Below are positions 27,601-35,875 of a stretch of DNA of 64,000 bases, piece by piece. A program made the translations under genes and the position numbers. The stretch comes from Fimbriiglobus sp. (GTDB lineage: Bacteria > Planctomycetota > Planctomycetia > Gemmatales > Gemmataceae): assembly GCA_022841795.1 (NCBI GenBank), contig JALHQU010000013.1:1-64000 (forward strand). Direction: 5' to 3'. Under the pieces are notes generated by a model. It saw only the letters and a program-made list of their open reading frames with translations. It ran no database searches and was not told where the DNA came from. Every line of letters begins with the position of its first letter. The first letter of the stretch is position 1.

Positions 27601-27742
27601 CCCACCCCTCCCCGTCGGGGAGGGGTCGTCGGCCGAGCGGAGCGAGGACGGCGGGGGTGGGGTTGCTGGGACAACCGACCCCACCCCCGCCGGGGTCACT
27701 CCGTTCCCCCCGGCGACCCCTCCCCGACGGGGAGGGGTGGGG
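27601..27742. repeat. Palindromic repeat, family F (28-bp outer arms)
   Basis: Outer arms CCCACCCCTCCCCGTCGGGG (27601 on) and their complement ending 27741, each containing a smaller palindrome. Inner arms CGGGGGTGGGGT / ACCCCACCCCCG. Fills the 254-bp gap between GT87 and the next gene. Confidence 0.92.
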
Positions 27743-27808
27743 GCTTCCGGTCTAACGTCTGAGCTGCGACGAACCAGTATCGGGACCGCAACTCCCTCAC
27801 AACCATCA

Positions 27809-28330
27809 TCAGCCCCGCCGCGAGTCGGCCGCGCTCAGATCGACCACCTCGACCGCCTCGTTTACCCGGCGGGCCTTCGCCCGCTTCCCCTTGCGGAACC
27901 GCAGCCCGCACTTCGGGCAGTCCGGCGGCACCTCCCCGGTGGCGTCCTTCGAGCTGGCGTGCCCGCAGTCGTTGCACACCACCATCGGGCCGATCAGTTG
28001 GTACCGGCCGGGCGGGGGGTCGTCCGCCCCGGTGTCCCGCTGCCGCGCCCGCAGCCGGGCGTAGTCGCTCTCGGAAAGCCCGGAGTACCCGGCCCGGTCA
28101 CCGGACGGGGCGTCGCCGGCAGCCACCACCGCCATGCGGAACACCCACGCCACCGGCAGGGCGAGGACGCACCCGAACAGCCCGCACAGGGTACACACGC
28201 CGAGGGCCACCAGCCCGAGCGTGTCCTGCCCCCGCTCCTTCGCCGCGTCGTAGGGCCAGCGGCCGCAGTAGTAGCCGAACGACAGCCCGATCAGACCGCC
28301 GATGCCCAGGATCAGAAGGGTGCCGTCCAC
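27809..28330 (-). CDS. Hypothetical membrane protein with C-terminal zinc ribbon
   Basis: Predicted 173 residues from GTG; GAGG lies about 6 bases upstream. Two hydrophobic segments are near the N-terminus (LLILGIGGLIGLSFGYYCG and LGLVALGVCTLCGLFGCVLALPVAWVF). The C-terminal half has two CxxC knuckles (VVCNDCGH and PDCPKCGLRF), typical of a zinc ribbon, followed by a basic patch. No known family. The upstream extension of the frame lies partly in a palindrome. Confidence 0.7.
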   Translation of the reverse strand: MDGTLLILGIGGLIGLSFGYYCGRWPYDAAKERGQDTLGLVALGVCTLCGLFGCVLALPVAWVFRMAVVAAGDAPSGDRAGYSGLSESDYARLRARQRDTGADDPPPGRYQLIGPMVVCNDCGHASSKDATGEVPPDCPKCGLRFRKGKRAKARRVNEAVEVVDLSAADSRRG

Positions 28331-28381
28331 GGGTTGCCTCGGGAGCGACGAAATGCCGCCGCAACCGTAGCACAAAAACCG

Positions 28382-28487
28382 GGCGAGCCGGGAGCGTGAG
28401 CGACCGGAGGGTGTGAATCCTCCGGTCGCTCACGCTCCCGGCTCGCCAGGCACGCCCCCGGCTCGCCAGGCACGCCCCCGGCTCGCC
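28382..28487. repeat. Palindromic repeat, family B (29-bp arms) plus two partial tandem copies
   Basis: Perfect arms beginning GGCGAGCCGGGAGCGTGAGC (28382-28447), then two 20-base tandem copies of AGGCACGCCCCCGGCTCGCC (28448-28487), which are degenerate right arms. Confidence 0.92.
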
Positions 28488-28494
28488 CAGACAA

Positions 28495-28513
28495 CGGCAC
28501 ACGACGTGTGCCG
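28495..28513. repeat. 19-bp palindrome CGGCACACGACGTGTGCCG
   Basis: Same size and core as the palindrome at 13014, directly after the family B tandem copies and just past the FG-GAP stop. Confidence 0.85.
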
Positions 28514-28520
28514 ACTACCT

Positions 28521-29666
28521 TCACCCCACGCTCAGCCCGCTGGTGTACCGCGGGGTCATGGCCGGGAACGCCCGCAGGGTGGCCCCGGTGGTGCCGGCCA
28601 GGATCTTCACGCTCGGCCGCCCGCTGCCGGCCGCGGCGATCACTTCGGCTTTGCCGTCGCCGTTCGTGTCCTGCACCGCCACCCGCACGCCCACCCGGTC
28701 GGCGAACGCGGTGTACGCCGCCACCTCGGTGCCGTTGCTGAACACCTTCACGCTGCCGGTGCCCCGCATCGCCCCGACCACCACGTCCGCCTGGCCGTCG
28801 CCGGTGACGTCGCCGACGGCCACGCTCACCCCGCCGTCGAACGAGTTCCCGAGCGGCTTCAGGTCCATGAGCGACGCGCCGTCGGTGCCGCTGAACGCCC
28901 GCACCCCGCCGCGGCCCGGCCCCTGGCCGACCACGATGTCACCCTTGCCGTCCGCGTTCACGTCGCCGACGGCCACGTTGATGCCGCCGCGCTCGGTGGC
29001 GGCGAAGGCGAAGAAGCTCATGCGGGCCACGGGCACCGAGTTCGCCGTCATCTTCCCGCTGGTGCCGGCGAACAGCTCGGCCCCGCTGAACATCTTGACG
29101 TGCGGGGCGCCGGTGATGCCGGCCCCGGTGACCAGGTCCGCCCGGCCGTCGCCGGTGACGTCGCCGACGGCCACGCTCACCCCGCCGGTGAACGTCTTCG
29201 AGTACGCCTGGAACGACCCGACCTCTTTGAGGGTGCGGCCGTCGAACACCTTCACGTCCGGGGTGCGGCCGCGGCCGGCCCCGACCACCACGTCTTCCAC
29301 GCCGTCGCCGGTCACGTCCCCGGTGGCGACCGTCACCGCCCCGGTGTAATTCCGGCCGAACGGGTTGAGGATGCCGAGCAGGGCACCGGTGGGCGCGTCG
29401 TACACGTTCACCTGGGCCATGCCGCCGCCGGCGGTGCCCACCGCGTACCGCCCGCGGGCCTGTTGCACCAGCGGCGGCTGGGCCGTCTGCATGTCGATCG
29501 GGTACACGCTGCCCATGCCGGGCAGGTGCGGCAGCGACAGCACGTCCTCGCTGCCGGCGCTGGGCGTCTCGCGGCGCTCTAGCACCTCGGCCCGCATGAT
29601 CGTGCGGAAGGACAGGTCAAGGGTGGTCGGGGTAACGGCCGGGGCGGGGTTGAAGCGACGAACCAT
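28521..29666 (-). CDS. FG-GAP / VCBS repeat protein with calcium-binding loops
   Basis: Predicted 381 residues. The N-terminus holds RAEVLERRETPSAG, a short motif I associate with secreted or surface proteins of Gemmata-type planctomycetes. The rest is a beta-propeller of at least five repeats, each with a DxxxDGxxD-type calcium loop (GDVTGDGVEDVVVGAG, GDVTGDGRADLVTGAG, GDVNADGKGDIVVGQG, GDVTGDGQADVVVGAM, QDTNGDGKAEVIAAAG). FG-GAP propellers usually bind carbohydrates or proteins outside the cell. No classical signal peptide is visible. Confidence 0.9.
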   Translation of the reverse strand: MVRRFNPAPAVTPTTLDLSFRTIMRAEVLERRETPSAGSEDVLSLPHLPGMGSVYPIDMQTAQPPLVQQARGRYAVGTAGGGMAQVNVYDAPTGALLGILNPFGRNYTGAVTVATGDVTGDGVEDVVVGAGRGRTPDVKVFDGRTLKEVGSFQAYSKTFTGGVSVAVGDVTGDGRADLVTGAGITGAPHVKMFSGAELFAGTSGKMTANSVPVARMSFFAFAATERGGINVAVGDVNADGKGDIVVGQGPGRGGVRAFSGTDGASLMDLKPLGNSFDGGVSVAVGDVTGDGQADVVVGAMRGTGSVKVFSNGTEVAAYTAFADRVGVRVAVQDTNGDGKAEVIAAAGSGRPSVKILAGTTGATLRAFPAMTPRYTSGLSVG

Positions 29667-29896
29667 GTCGCACCTCCGAATCGCGTCCGTGCGGCGGGCC
29701 GGTGGTCAGGATCGACCCGTCGGGGGGTGGCGGTTGACTTTTTGGGCTTGCTAGACAACGGGGGTACGCGCAGCCGCCGGGGTCTTGCGCGGAAAACGGC
29801 GGGTCGGGTCGAAAATCCCCCCCGGTCTGCTACTTTAACGGTTTTCCACACTCCCCCGCGGTTCACCCGACCGCCGGGGCCACCAGGAGAACGGTC

Positions 29897-30076
29897 ATGG
29901 GGAACCCGGCGGGCATGAAGCGGAAGAAGAAGGAGAAGCGGCGGGCGAAGTTCGAGGCCCGCGTGGGCGGCGACCTGGGGCCGATGGCCGCGTACCTGCC
30001 GAAGGAGATGCGGGCCGAGATCCGCCAGCAGGTGGCCGAGTTGGAGAAGGCGGAGCAGGCCGCCGCCAAGAAGTGA
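29897..30076 (+). CDS. Small basic hypothetical protein (59 aa)
   Basis: The ATG at 29897 has AGGAG 7 bases upstream and opens 59 codons: MGNPAGMKRKKKEKRRAK and then an alpha-helical tail (RAEIRQQVAELEKAEQAAAK) ending at 30076. The N-terminal half is strongly basic, suggesting binding to nucleic acid or ribosome. The second half could form a short coiled coil. A 684-base open frame on the opposite strand is judged a shadow. A hairpin follows at 30098. Confidence 0.65.
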   Translation: MGNPAGMKRKKKEKRRAKFEARVGGDLGPMAAYLPKEMRAEIRQQVAELEKAEQAAAKK

Positions 30077-30097
30077 CCGGCCGCCCGGCACGCACCG

Positions 30098-30123
30098 AAC
30101 ACCCCGGCCCCGGCCGGGGTGTT
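30098..30123 (+). terminator. Terminator-like hairpin after the small basic gene
   Basis: AACACCCCGGCC / GGCCGGGGTGTT forms a 12-base stem 22 bases past the stop. The following GGCGTTTGG has only a weak T-tract, so this could also be another short palindromic element. Confidence 0.5.
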
Positions 30124-30142
30124 GGCGTTTGGTGGGGTGTGG

Positions 30143-30148
30143 TATAGT
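30143..30148 (+). promoter_or_regulatory. Candidate -10 TATAGT before the first Uma2 gene
   Basis: GGTGTGGTATAGT lies 25 bases before the ATG; the second Uma2 gene has GGTGTGGTAAAAT 26 bases before its ATG. Both are followed by CGGAGGGTGT. Confidence 0.45.
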
Positions 30149-30172
30149 CAGGCCGTCCCGGAGGGTGTGCTC

Positions 30173-30796
30173 ATGTCGTCGATTGCGATCGAGTTGGCCC
30201 CCGTGCCCCCGCCGGCGAACCCGTTGCTCACCGCCGCCGAGTTCCTGGAGCGGTTCGGCCACCTGTCCGGCGTCGAACTAGTCCGCGGGCGGGTGGTGTG
30301 GGAGAACCGGCCGACCCGGCCGGCGGGGGAGCAGCCGATGCCCAGGTTTCGGCACGGGGTGGTCAGCTACCGGGCGGTGCGGGCGATCGCCGACTTCGTC
30401 GAGGCGAACCGGCTCGGGTGGATCGCCATCAACGACACGTTCGTCCGCACCGACACCGACCCGGACACGGTCCGCGGGGCGGACGTGCTGTTCGTCCGCT
30501 TCTCCCGCCTGCCCGCCGGCGACACGCCCGACGACCTGCCCGTGCCGCCGGATTTGGTGCTGGAAGTGCGGTCGCCGACCGATCGGTGGAATGCGGTGTT
30601 CATCAAGGTGGGCGAGTACCTGCGGGCGGGGGTGGCGGTGGTGCTGGTGGTCGATCCGGACTCCCGCACGGTGTCGGCGTACCGGGACGACGGCGGGCAG
30701 CAGACGTTCCGCGAGGCGGACACCCTGACCGTGCCGGACGTGCTGCCGGGGTTCGCCGTACCGGTGGCAACGCTGTTTTCGCCCGCGGTTGGCTGA
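30173..30796 (+). CDS. Uma2-family PD-(D/E)xK endonuclease-like protein
   Basis: Predicted 207 residues; GGAGGGTGTGCTC directly precedes the ATG. It has the Uma2 (DUF820) pattern: N-terminal LTAAEFLERFG, VELVRGRVVW, middle GADVLFVRFSRLP, and the nuclease core PPDLVLEVRSPTDRWNAVFIKVGEYLRAGV, with the Asp, Glu-x-Arg/Lys and a distal Lys. The C-terminus is GGQQTFREADTLTVPDVLPGF. Uma2 proteins are widespread in cyanobacteria and planctomycetes; a role as nucleases linked to mobile DNA has been proposed. A second copy lies at 32231. Confidence 0.9.
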   Translation: MSSIAIELAPVPPPANPLLTAAEFLERFGHLSGVELVRGRVVWENRPTRPAGEQPMPRFRHGVVSYRAVRAIADFVEANRLGWIAINDTFVRTDTDPDTVRGADVLFVRFSRLPAGDTPDDLPVPPDLVLEVRSPTDRWNAVFIKVGEYLRAGVAVVLVVDPDSRTVSAYRDDGGQQTFREADTLTVPDVLPGFAVPVATLFSPAVG

Positions 30797-30906
30797 CCGC
30801 ACCCGCCGACCTCGCGGTCGGGGTTCGACAAATCACCAAATCGATCTTCCCCATTCCCCCACCGGCGGCTATTCCCCGCGCCATCATCCGAGCGCGAGGT
30901 GGTGCC

Positions 30907-32181
30907 ATGACGGTCCGCAGCCTGTCCCTCATCTTGGTGGCGGTCGTCGCCGGGGCGGGGGTCGCCGGGGAGCCGAAATCGGAGTGGGTGCGGCAGGCGG
31001 TGTTGCTCCGCACCGACGACGTGAAGCCGGGCAAGCTGGTCGGCAAGGATCTGGTCCGCGGGGACAAGCCGCTGGACGCGAACGACACCTACGTGGTGCG
31101 GGCGGAGAGCGGGGACCACCTCGAACTGCTCGGCGGCCGCGGGTGGGTGGCGAAGGCGGACGCCCTCTTGGTCAAGCAGGCCGCCGACTTCTTCAACGAC
31201 AAACTCAAGGCGGAGCCGGGGGCCATCAAGTGGCTCGGGCGGCGGGGGGTGGCCCGGCTGACGGGTTTCGAGTTCGCTCTGGGGGCCGAAATCCGCGGGC
31301 CGAAGAGTGCCGCTCACCCGGCGTTCGCCGATCTGTCCGAGGCGGCCCGCCTCGACCCGAAGTGCGTCCGCTGGCGGACGGCACTCGGGGTCCTGCACGT
31401 CCAACACGGGGAGTGGGAGCGGGCGGAGGCCGAGTTCGACGAGGCGGTGCGGTTGGCCCCGCAGGTGGCGGAGGTGTACCACTTTCGGGCCGGCCTGTGG
31501 ATGGCCCGCAAAGACGCGGACAAGATGGTGGCCGACCTGAACACCGCCATCAAGCTGGACCCGAACGTGGCCGCGTATTACAACCTGCGCGGGGTCGCCG
31601 CGCTGGTGCGGGGGCAACTCCAGACCGCCCGCGGCGATTTCGATCAGGCGCTGGCGCTCGACCCTGAGGACGCCCGGGCCCTGGGCAACCGGGCGGTCGT
31701 CCTGTGTGCGTCTCAGGAATTCGACCGGGCGCTGGTCGATCTGGAACAGGCGATCAAACTGGACCCGACCGACCCGACGGCGGTGACCTCCCGGTCCAAC
31801 ATCTGGCGGTACAAGAAGGAGTTCCGCAAGGTGCTCGCCGAACTGGAGCGGGTGGCCGCTCTCCAGCCGACCGACCCGGAACACCTCCGCCGGGTGGCGT
31901 GGGTGCTGGCGACCTGCCCGGACGAGGCGGTACGGAACGGCAAGCGGGCGGTGGACGTGGCGAATCGGGCGCTGAAGTTGGCGGACAAGAACCCGAACCC
32001 GTTCCACTACACCACCCTGGCGGCGGCTTACGCCGAGACGGGCGACTTCGACCGGGCGGTGGCGAACCAGCAGAAGGCGCTCGACATGCTGACCACGACG
32101 CACCCGACGGACGAACCCACCCGCCTGCGGCAGGAGATGATCCTGCTGTGCTACAAGCGGAAGGAACCGTACCGCGACTGA
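30907..32181 (+). CDS. Secreted TPR-repeat protein
   Basis: Predicted 424 residues with a signal peptide (MTVRSLSLILVAVVAGAGVAGEP). An N-terminal domain of about 80 residues (DVKPGKLVGKDLVRGDKP, DTYVVRAESGDHLELLGGRGWVAKAD) looks SH3-like. At least five tetratricopeptide repeats follow, for example AKFDEAVRLAP-type AEFDEAVRLAPQVAEVYHF, DLNTAIKLDPNVAAYYNL and DLEQAIKLDPTDPTAV. It is a likely periplasmic scaffold. It sits between two Uma2 genes. GAGGTGG precedes the start. Confidence 0.85.
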   Translation: MTVRSLSLILVAVVAGAGVAGEPKSEWVRQAVLLRTDDVKPGKLVGKDLVRGDKPLDANDTYVVRAESGDHLELLGGRGWVAKADALLVKQAADFFNDKLKAEPGAIKWLGRRGVARLTGFEFALGAEIRGPKSAAHPAFADLSEAARLDPKCVRWRTALGVLHVQHGEWERAEAEFDEAVRLAPQVAEVYHFRAGLWMARKDADKMVADLNTAIKLDPNVAAYYNLRGVAALVRGQLQTARGDFDQALALDPEDARALGNRAVVLCASQEFDRALVDLEQAIKLDPTDPTAVTSRSNIWRYKKEFRKVLAELERVAALQPTDPEHLRRVAWVLATCPDEAVRNGKRAVDVANRALKLADKNPNPFHYTTLAAAYAETGDFDRAVANQQKALDMLTTTHPTDEPTRLRQEMILLCYKRKEPYRD

Positions 32182-32199
32182 TGCACCCCGCGGGTGTGG

Positions 32200-32205
32200 T
32201 AAAAT
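32200..32205 (+). promoter_or_regulatory. Candidate -10 TAAAAT before the second Uma2 gene
   Basis: GGTGTGGTAAAAT 26 bases before the ATG mirrors the element in front of the first Uma2 gene. Confidence 0.45.
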
Positions 32206-32230
32206 GGGGGTGCTTCCGGAGGGTGTTCGC

Positions 32231-32815
32231 ATGTCATCGATCGTCACGAAAACGGCCCCGCTGCTGCCGCCGTCCGACCCACTGATGACGGAGGAGGAGT
32301 TCCTGGCGCGGCACGGCGGGGAGTTGAACGTCGAACTGCTCGACGGCATCGTCGTGAGGTATCCCATGCCCGGCGGCCCGCACGGCTACATCGGCAACAA
32401 CCTGGCGTTCGAGGTCACCGCGTTCGTCAAGCAGCACCGGCTCGGCCGGGTGTTCGGACTCGACACGCTGATCCGGATTCGTCGGAACCCGGATCGCTTG
32501 CGCGGGATGGACGTGGCGTTCATCAGTTACGCCAAGATGCCGCCGGGCGACGTGCCGGAAGGCGTCATCACCGTGCCGCCGGACCTGATCGGCGAGGTGA
32601 AATCGCCCTCCGACACCTGGAACGAGGTGTTCACCAAAGCCGAGGAGTATTTCGACCTGGGGGTGCCGGTGGTGATACTGATCGACCCGGACACCCGCAC
32701 CGTGCTGGTGTGTCGCCGGGGGCAACCGCAACAGACCCTTCGAGTGGCGGACGACCTGACCGTGCCGGACGTGCTACCGGGGTTCGCCGTGCCGGTGGCC
32801 CGCCTGTTCGAGTAA
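32231..32815 (+). CDS. Uma2-family PD-(D/E)xK endonuclease-like protein (second copy)
   Basis: Predicted 194 residues, a divergent paralogue of the 30173 gene: MTEEEFLARHGG, VELLDGIVVRYPMPG, the core PPDLIGEVKSPSDTWNEVFTKAEEYFDLGV (Glu-Val-Lys catalytic pair) and the C-terminal QQTLRVADDLTVPDVLPGF. Unlike the first copy it keeps ExK rather than ExR, so it looks the more likely active nuclease. The start has CGGAGGGTGTTCGC upstream. Confidence 0.9.
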   Translation: MSSIVTKTAPLLPPSDPLMTEEEFLARHGGELNVELLDGIVVRYPMPGGPHGYIGNNLAFEVTAFVKQHRLGRVFGLDTLIRIRRNPDRLRGMDVAFISYAKMPPGDVPEGVITVPPDLIGEVKSPSDTWNEVFTKAEEYFDLGVPVVILIDPDTRTVLVCRRGQPQQTLRVADDLTVPDVLPGFAVPVARLFE

Positions 32816-32884
32816 CCCACTTTTCGCTTCTCCGCATCGACCGTGGCGGGTACGCTCGGGTGTCCCTTCCCCACCCGGCCTGCC

Positions 32885-33637
32885 ATGACCCCCACCCGCC
32901 GCCAGTTCTCCGCCCAGGTGCTCGGCTCGCTCGTCGCCTACGGGCTGATCGAAACCCTGTGGTCCCGCGACCTGCTCGCCGACGAGGTGAAGCCGACCGT
33001 CGGGGCGTGGCTGAAAGACCTCGTCGAGATGACCAAGGACCTCCGCGGGCGGAAGCTGACGGACAAGGAGTTCCAGGCCAAGATGGAGGCGCTCTACAAG
33101 AAAGTAGACCTGAAGGCGCTCTGCTCGCTGGTCAAGCTCGACGACGTGGAGAAGAAGGTGAAGCTGCCGGACAACGGGGCGTCGAACACCGGCATCGATT
33201 TCAAGGCGGTGGAAGGTTTACCGGCGGACGTCGGGTTCGGGCGGCAGATCTTCGGGTGCAAGAAGGGGCGGAGCATCGTCCCGCACGGCCACCTCAACAT
33301 GTGCACCGGGTTCATCATCCTGAAGGGCGAGTGGGAGGGGAAACACTACGACCGGGTGGAGACGCACAAGGAGCACTACATCATCAAGCCGACCATCGAC
33401 CAGAAGTTCGCGGCCGGCGGGGTGTCCACCATCTCCGACCACAAGGACAACATCCACTGGTTCAAGGCGGTGTCCGAGACGGCGTACATCTTCAACGTGC
33501 ACGTCATCGGGTACGACCCGGACATCAAGGGGAACTCCGGCCGGCTGTACGTGGACCCGGACGGGGAGAAGCTGGCCGGCGGGCTGGTGAAGGCGGCGAA
33601 GATGACGTCCGAGGCGTGCCACAAGAAGTACGGGTGA
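32885..33637 (+). CDS. Tat-exported cupin resembling thiol dioxygenases (PCO/ADO-like)
   Basis: Predicted 250 residues. The N-terminus TPTRRQFSAQVLGSLVAYGL is a twin-arginine-like signal, suggesting folded export. A helical region of about 80 residues follows, then a cupin-like beta domain: RSIVPHGHLNMCTGFIILKG (HxH), EGKHYDRVETHKEHY, DHKDNIHWFKAVSETAYIF (third His). Spacing and neighbouring residues resemble plant cysteine oxidase / cysteamine dioxygenase enzymes (IPLHDHPGM and GNLHCFTA in those). I infer a three-His iron site. Export would be unusual for that family; another exported cupin is possible. Confidence 0.65.
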   Translation: MTPTRRQFSAQVLGSLVAYGLIETLWSRDLLADEVKPTVGAWLKDLVEMTKDLRGRKLTDKEFQAKMEALYKKVDLKALCSLVKLDDVEKKVKLPDNGASNTGIDFKAVEGLPADVGFGRQIFGCKKGRSIVPHGHLNMCTGFIILKGEWEGKHYDRVETHKEHYIIKPTIDQKFAAGGVSTISDHKDNIHWFKAVSETAYIFNVHVIGYDPDIKGNSGRLYVDPDGEKLAGGLVKAAKMTSEACHKKYG

Positions 33638-33647
33638 GCGGGAGTTG

Positions 33648-33717
33648 TTGGCGAGCCGGGAGCGTGTGCGACCGGAGGGTTCACCCACTCCGGTCGCTCA
33701 CGCTCCCGGCTCGCCAA
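33648..33717. repeat. Palindromic repeat, family B (29-bp arms, one mismatch)
   Basis: Arms beginning TTGGCGAGCCGGGAGCGTGT; the single mismatch is GTGTGCG versus GTGAGCG. It lies between two convergent stop codons. Confidence 0.93.
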
Positions 33718-33723
33718 GTTGGC

Positions 33724-35037
33724 TCACTTCATGTACCGATTCACCATGTTCTCCAGCATCTCCTGGCGGCCGGAGGTGTTCTTGTCGGCGTCGCCCTTCT
33801 TCAACATGTACGCCTCCAGCGTCTCGAACGTCGCCTTGCCGCTCTCGATCTCCGCCCCGATGCCGGTGTCCCAACTGGCGTACCGCTCCTTCACGAACTG
33901 GGTCAGCAGCCCGTCCTTCTTGATCGCCGATGCGATCTTCAGCCCCTGGGCGAAGGCGTCCATCCCGCCGATGTGGGCGTGGAACAGGTCCACCGGCTCG
34001 AAGCTCTCCCGCCGCACCTTCGCGTCGAAGTTCAGCCCGCCGCGGCCCAGCCCGCCGGCGTTCAGGATGACCAGCATCATCTGCGTGGTGGTGTACAGGT
34101 TGGTCGGGAACTGGTCGGTGTCCCAGCCGATCAGTTCGTCCCCGCGGTTGGCGTCGATGCTGCCGAGCATGCCGTAGCTGGCGGCGTAGGTCATCTCGTG
34201 GAACATGGTGTGCCCGGCGAGCGTGGCGTGGTTCGTCTCCAGGTTGAACTTGAACTCCTTCTCCAGCCCGTAAGTCCGCAGGAACGCCATACACGCGGCG
34301 GCGTCGCTGTCGTACTGGTGGGTGGTCGGCTCTTTGGGTTTCGGCTCGATCAGGAACTGCGCGTCCAGGCCGATCTTGTTGCGGTGCTCGACGGCCATGT
34401 GCAGGAACTTGGCCAGGTGGTCGAACTCCCGCTTCAGGTCCGTGTTGTACAGGTTGTGGTAGCCCTCCCGCCCGCCCCAGAACACGTAGTTCGTGCCGCC
34501 CAACTCCTTCGTGCATTCCAGCGCCTTCTTCACCTGCGCGGCGGCGTAGGCGAACACGTCGGCGTTGCAACTGGTGCTCGCCCCGTGGACGAACCGCGGG
34601 TGGCTGAACAGGTTGGCCGTGCCCCACAGCAGTTGAATGCCCGTCTCCTGCTGCTTCACCTTCAGCTTGGCCACCACCTTGTCCAGCAGTTGGTTCGTCT
34701 CGCGGAGGTCGTCTCCGTACCCGCTGATGTCGCGGTCGTGCCAGCAGTAGTACGGCACGCCCAGCTTGGACATGAATTCGAACCCGACGTCGATGCGGGT
34801 CATGTCCATCGCATGAGTGTCGCCGCCGGTCTCCCACGGGCGGACGGCGCACCCGGGGCCGAACGGGTCGCCGCCGGTGCCGCGGAACGTGTGCCACCAG
34901 CACACCGCGAACCGCAGGTGGTCCTTCATCGTCTTGCCGTCCACCACCTCGGTCGGGTTGTAGTGGCGGAAGGCGAGCGGGTTCTTGCTGTCCGCCCCTT
35001 CGTACTTGATGGCGGGAACGTCGGGGAAGTAGGTCAT
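33724..35037 (-). CDS. xylA: Xylose isomerase
   Basis: Predicted 437 residues, the length of class II xylose isomerases. Motifs include the catalytic His region [47 protein letters not shown] (metal Glu and catalytic Lys), [34 protein letters not shown] and [10 protein letters not shown]. It converts xylose to xylulose (and glucose to fructose) in the cytoplasm with two divalent metals. No xylulokinase or transporter is adjacent. It is convergent with the cupin gene and divergent from a small hypothetical gene. Confidence 0.96.
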   Translation of the reverse strand: MTYFPDVPAIKYEGADSKNPLAFRHYNPTEVVDGKTMKDHLRFAVCWWHTFRGTGGDPFGPGCAVRPWETGGDTHAMDMTRIDVGFEFMSKLGVPYYCWHDRDISGYGDDLRETNQLLDKVVAKLKVKQQETGIQLLWGTANLFSHPRFVHGASTSCNADVFAYAAAQVKKALECTKELGGTNYVFWGGREGYHNLYNTDLKREFDHLAKFLHMAVEHRNKIGLDAQFLIEPKPKEPTTHQYDSDAAACMAFLRTYGLEKEFKFNLETNHATLAGHTMFHEMTYAASYGMLGSIDANRGDELIGWDTDQFPTNLYTTTQMMLVILNAGGLGRGGLNFDAKVRRESFEPVDLFHAHIGGMDAFAQGLKIASAIKKDGLLTQFVKERYASWDTGIGAEIESGKATFETLEAYMLKKGDADKNTSGRQEMLENMVNRYMK

Positions 35038-35095
35038 GAAGGTGATCCGGTGGGGGAGGGATGGGGACAGGGTAGCGACCGGCCGCCGGCCGGGG

Positions 35096-35101
35096 TAGGA
35101 T
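35096..35101 (+). promoter_or_regulatory. Candidate -10 TAGGAT for the 35123 gene
   Basis: GGGTAGGAT lies 21 bases before the ATG, with GAGGAG between. Confidence 0.3.
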
Positions 35102-35122
35102 GGACGGACGAGGAGACCCCGC

Positions 35123-35464
35123 ATGACTGCCATCGACCCCGCCGCCGTGCTCAAACTGCCGGCCGTCCAGAAGCGTGCCATCTTCGACGCCCTGCTCGCC
35201 GACCTGGGTGCGCACGGGATACTTCAACTCGAACTGCCGAACGGTCCGGAACGAATCTACCGCCCGATGCCGAACGCCCGCGAACTGGCGGAGGAATCTC
35301 TTCGGAACGCTACTCCCGAGGAGTTGGCGGAATCGCTGCGGCGGGCGAACGACCCCGACAGTGCGTTCATGAGCGTTGAAGAGGTCAAACGGATCGGGAT
35401 GCTGGTTCCACCACCCGCGTCACCAGCACCGTCCGCACCACCTGTCGGAGCCAACGCCGGATGA
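35123..35464 (+). CDS. Small hypothetical protein
   Basis: Predicted 113 residues; GAGGAGACCCCGC precedes the ATG. The N-terminal half looks like an antitoxin- or addiction-module-like helix region ([20 protein letters not shown]), the middle is charged ([24 protein letters not shown]), and the end is Pro/Ala-rich. No family is recognised. The last 80 bases overlap a convergent gene. Confidence 0.6.
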   Translation: MTAIDPAAVLKLPAVQKRAIFDALLADLGAHGILQLELPNGPERIYRPMPNARELAEESLRNATPEELAESLRRANDPDSAFMSVEEVKRIGMLVPPPASPAPSAPPVGANAG

Positions 35465-35747
35465 AACCGATCACGTCCCACCAGCCCCGCGGGTGCCGTG
35501 GGCGTTCGGACACGCTGAACTCGATCAGGAGTGTGCGGGTGTACTGCCAGCGGCAGATGAGACCGTCGGAGGTGGAACGTGCCGCAGCGTCCGGTGGAAA
35601 CCCGCTGTACTTCCGGAATTCGTCGGCCATCGCGTCAATGAATGTGTCATAGCGCTCGTCGCGTTCGGCCTCGGTCATGCCGAGCGTTTCCCGCCACAGG
35701 TACAACCCCGCCCGTGTGCGGTGGTGGAATTTCACTTCAACGCGCAT
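35385..35747 (-). CDS. Hypothetical protein, possible small enzyme or toxin
   Basis: Predicted 120 residues starting MRVEVKFHHRTRAGLYLWR. The composition is protein-like (GMTEAERDERYDTFIDAMADEFRKYSG, LICRWQYTRTLLIEFSV, then a basic [19 protein letters not shown] end that could bind a membrane). No Shine-Dalgarno is visible, and it overlaps the convergent gene by 80 bases, so only one of the two may be expressed. No family is recognised. Confidence 0.5.
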   Translation of the reverse strand: MRVEVKFHHRTRAGLYLWRETLGMTEAERDERYDTFIDAMADEFRKYSGFPPDAAARSTSDGLICRWQYTRTLLIEFSVSERPRHPRGWWDVIGFIRRWLRQVVRTVLVTRVVEPASRSV

Positions 35748-35875
35748 CGGGAGAGGGTAGCAGAACCGTCGGCGTCTCACCACCTCCGCGCCAAAATCCG
35801 CAGACACCCCTCAAATGCCGGGCGGCGGCGGGCGAACAGACGCTATCGGTCCCGCCCGCCCCACCCGGTGTGGAC

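Noticed and set aside
28440-28487. CRISPR-like short tandem array
   Set aside because: Only two 20-base copies without spacers; they are degenerate arms of the neighbouring palindrome.
28413-29582. 389-codon plus-strand frame opposite the FG-GAP gene
   Set aside because: Shadow of repeated calcium-loop codons; no recognisable product.
29579-30262. 227-codon minus-strand frame over the small basic gene
   Set aside because: Low-complexity translation with no motif. The plus-strand 59-codon gene has a good Shine-Dalgarno.
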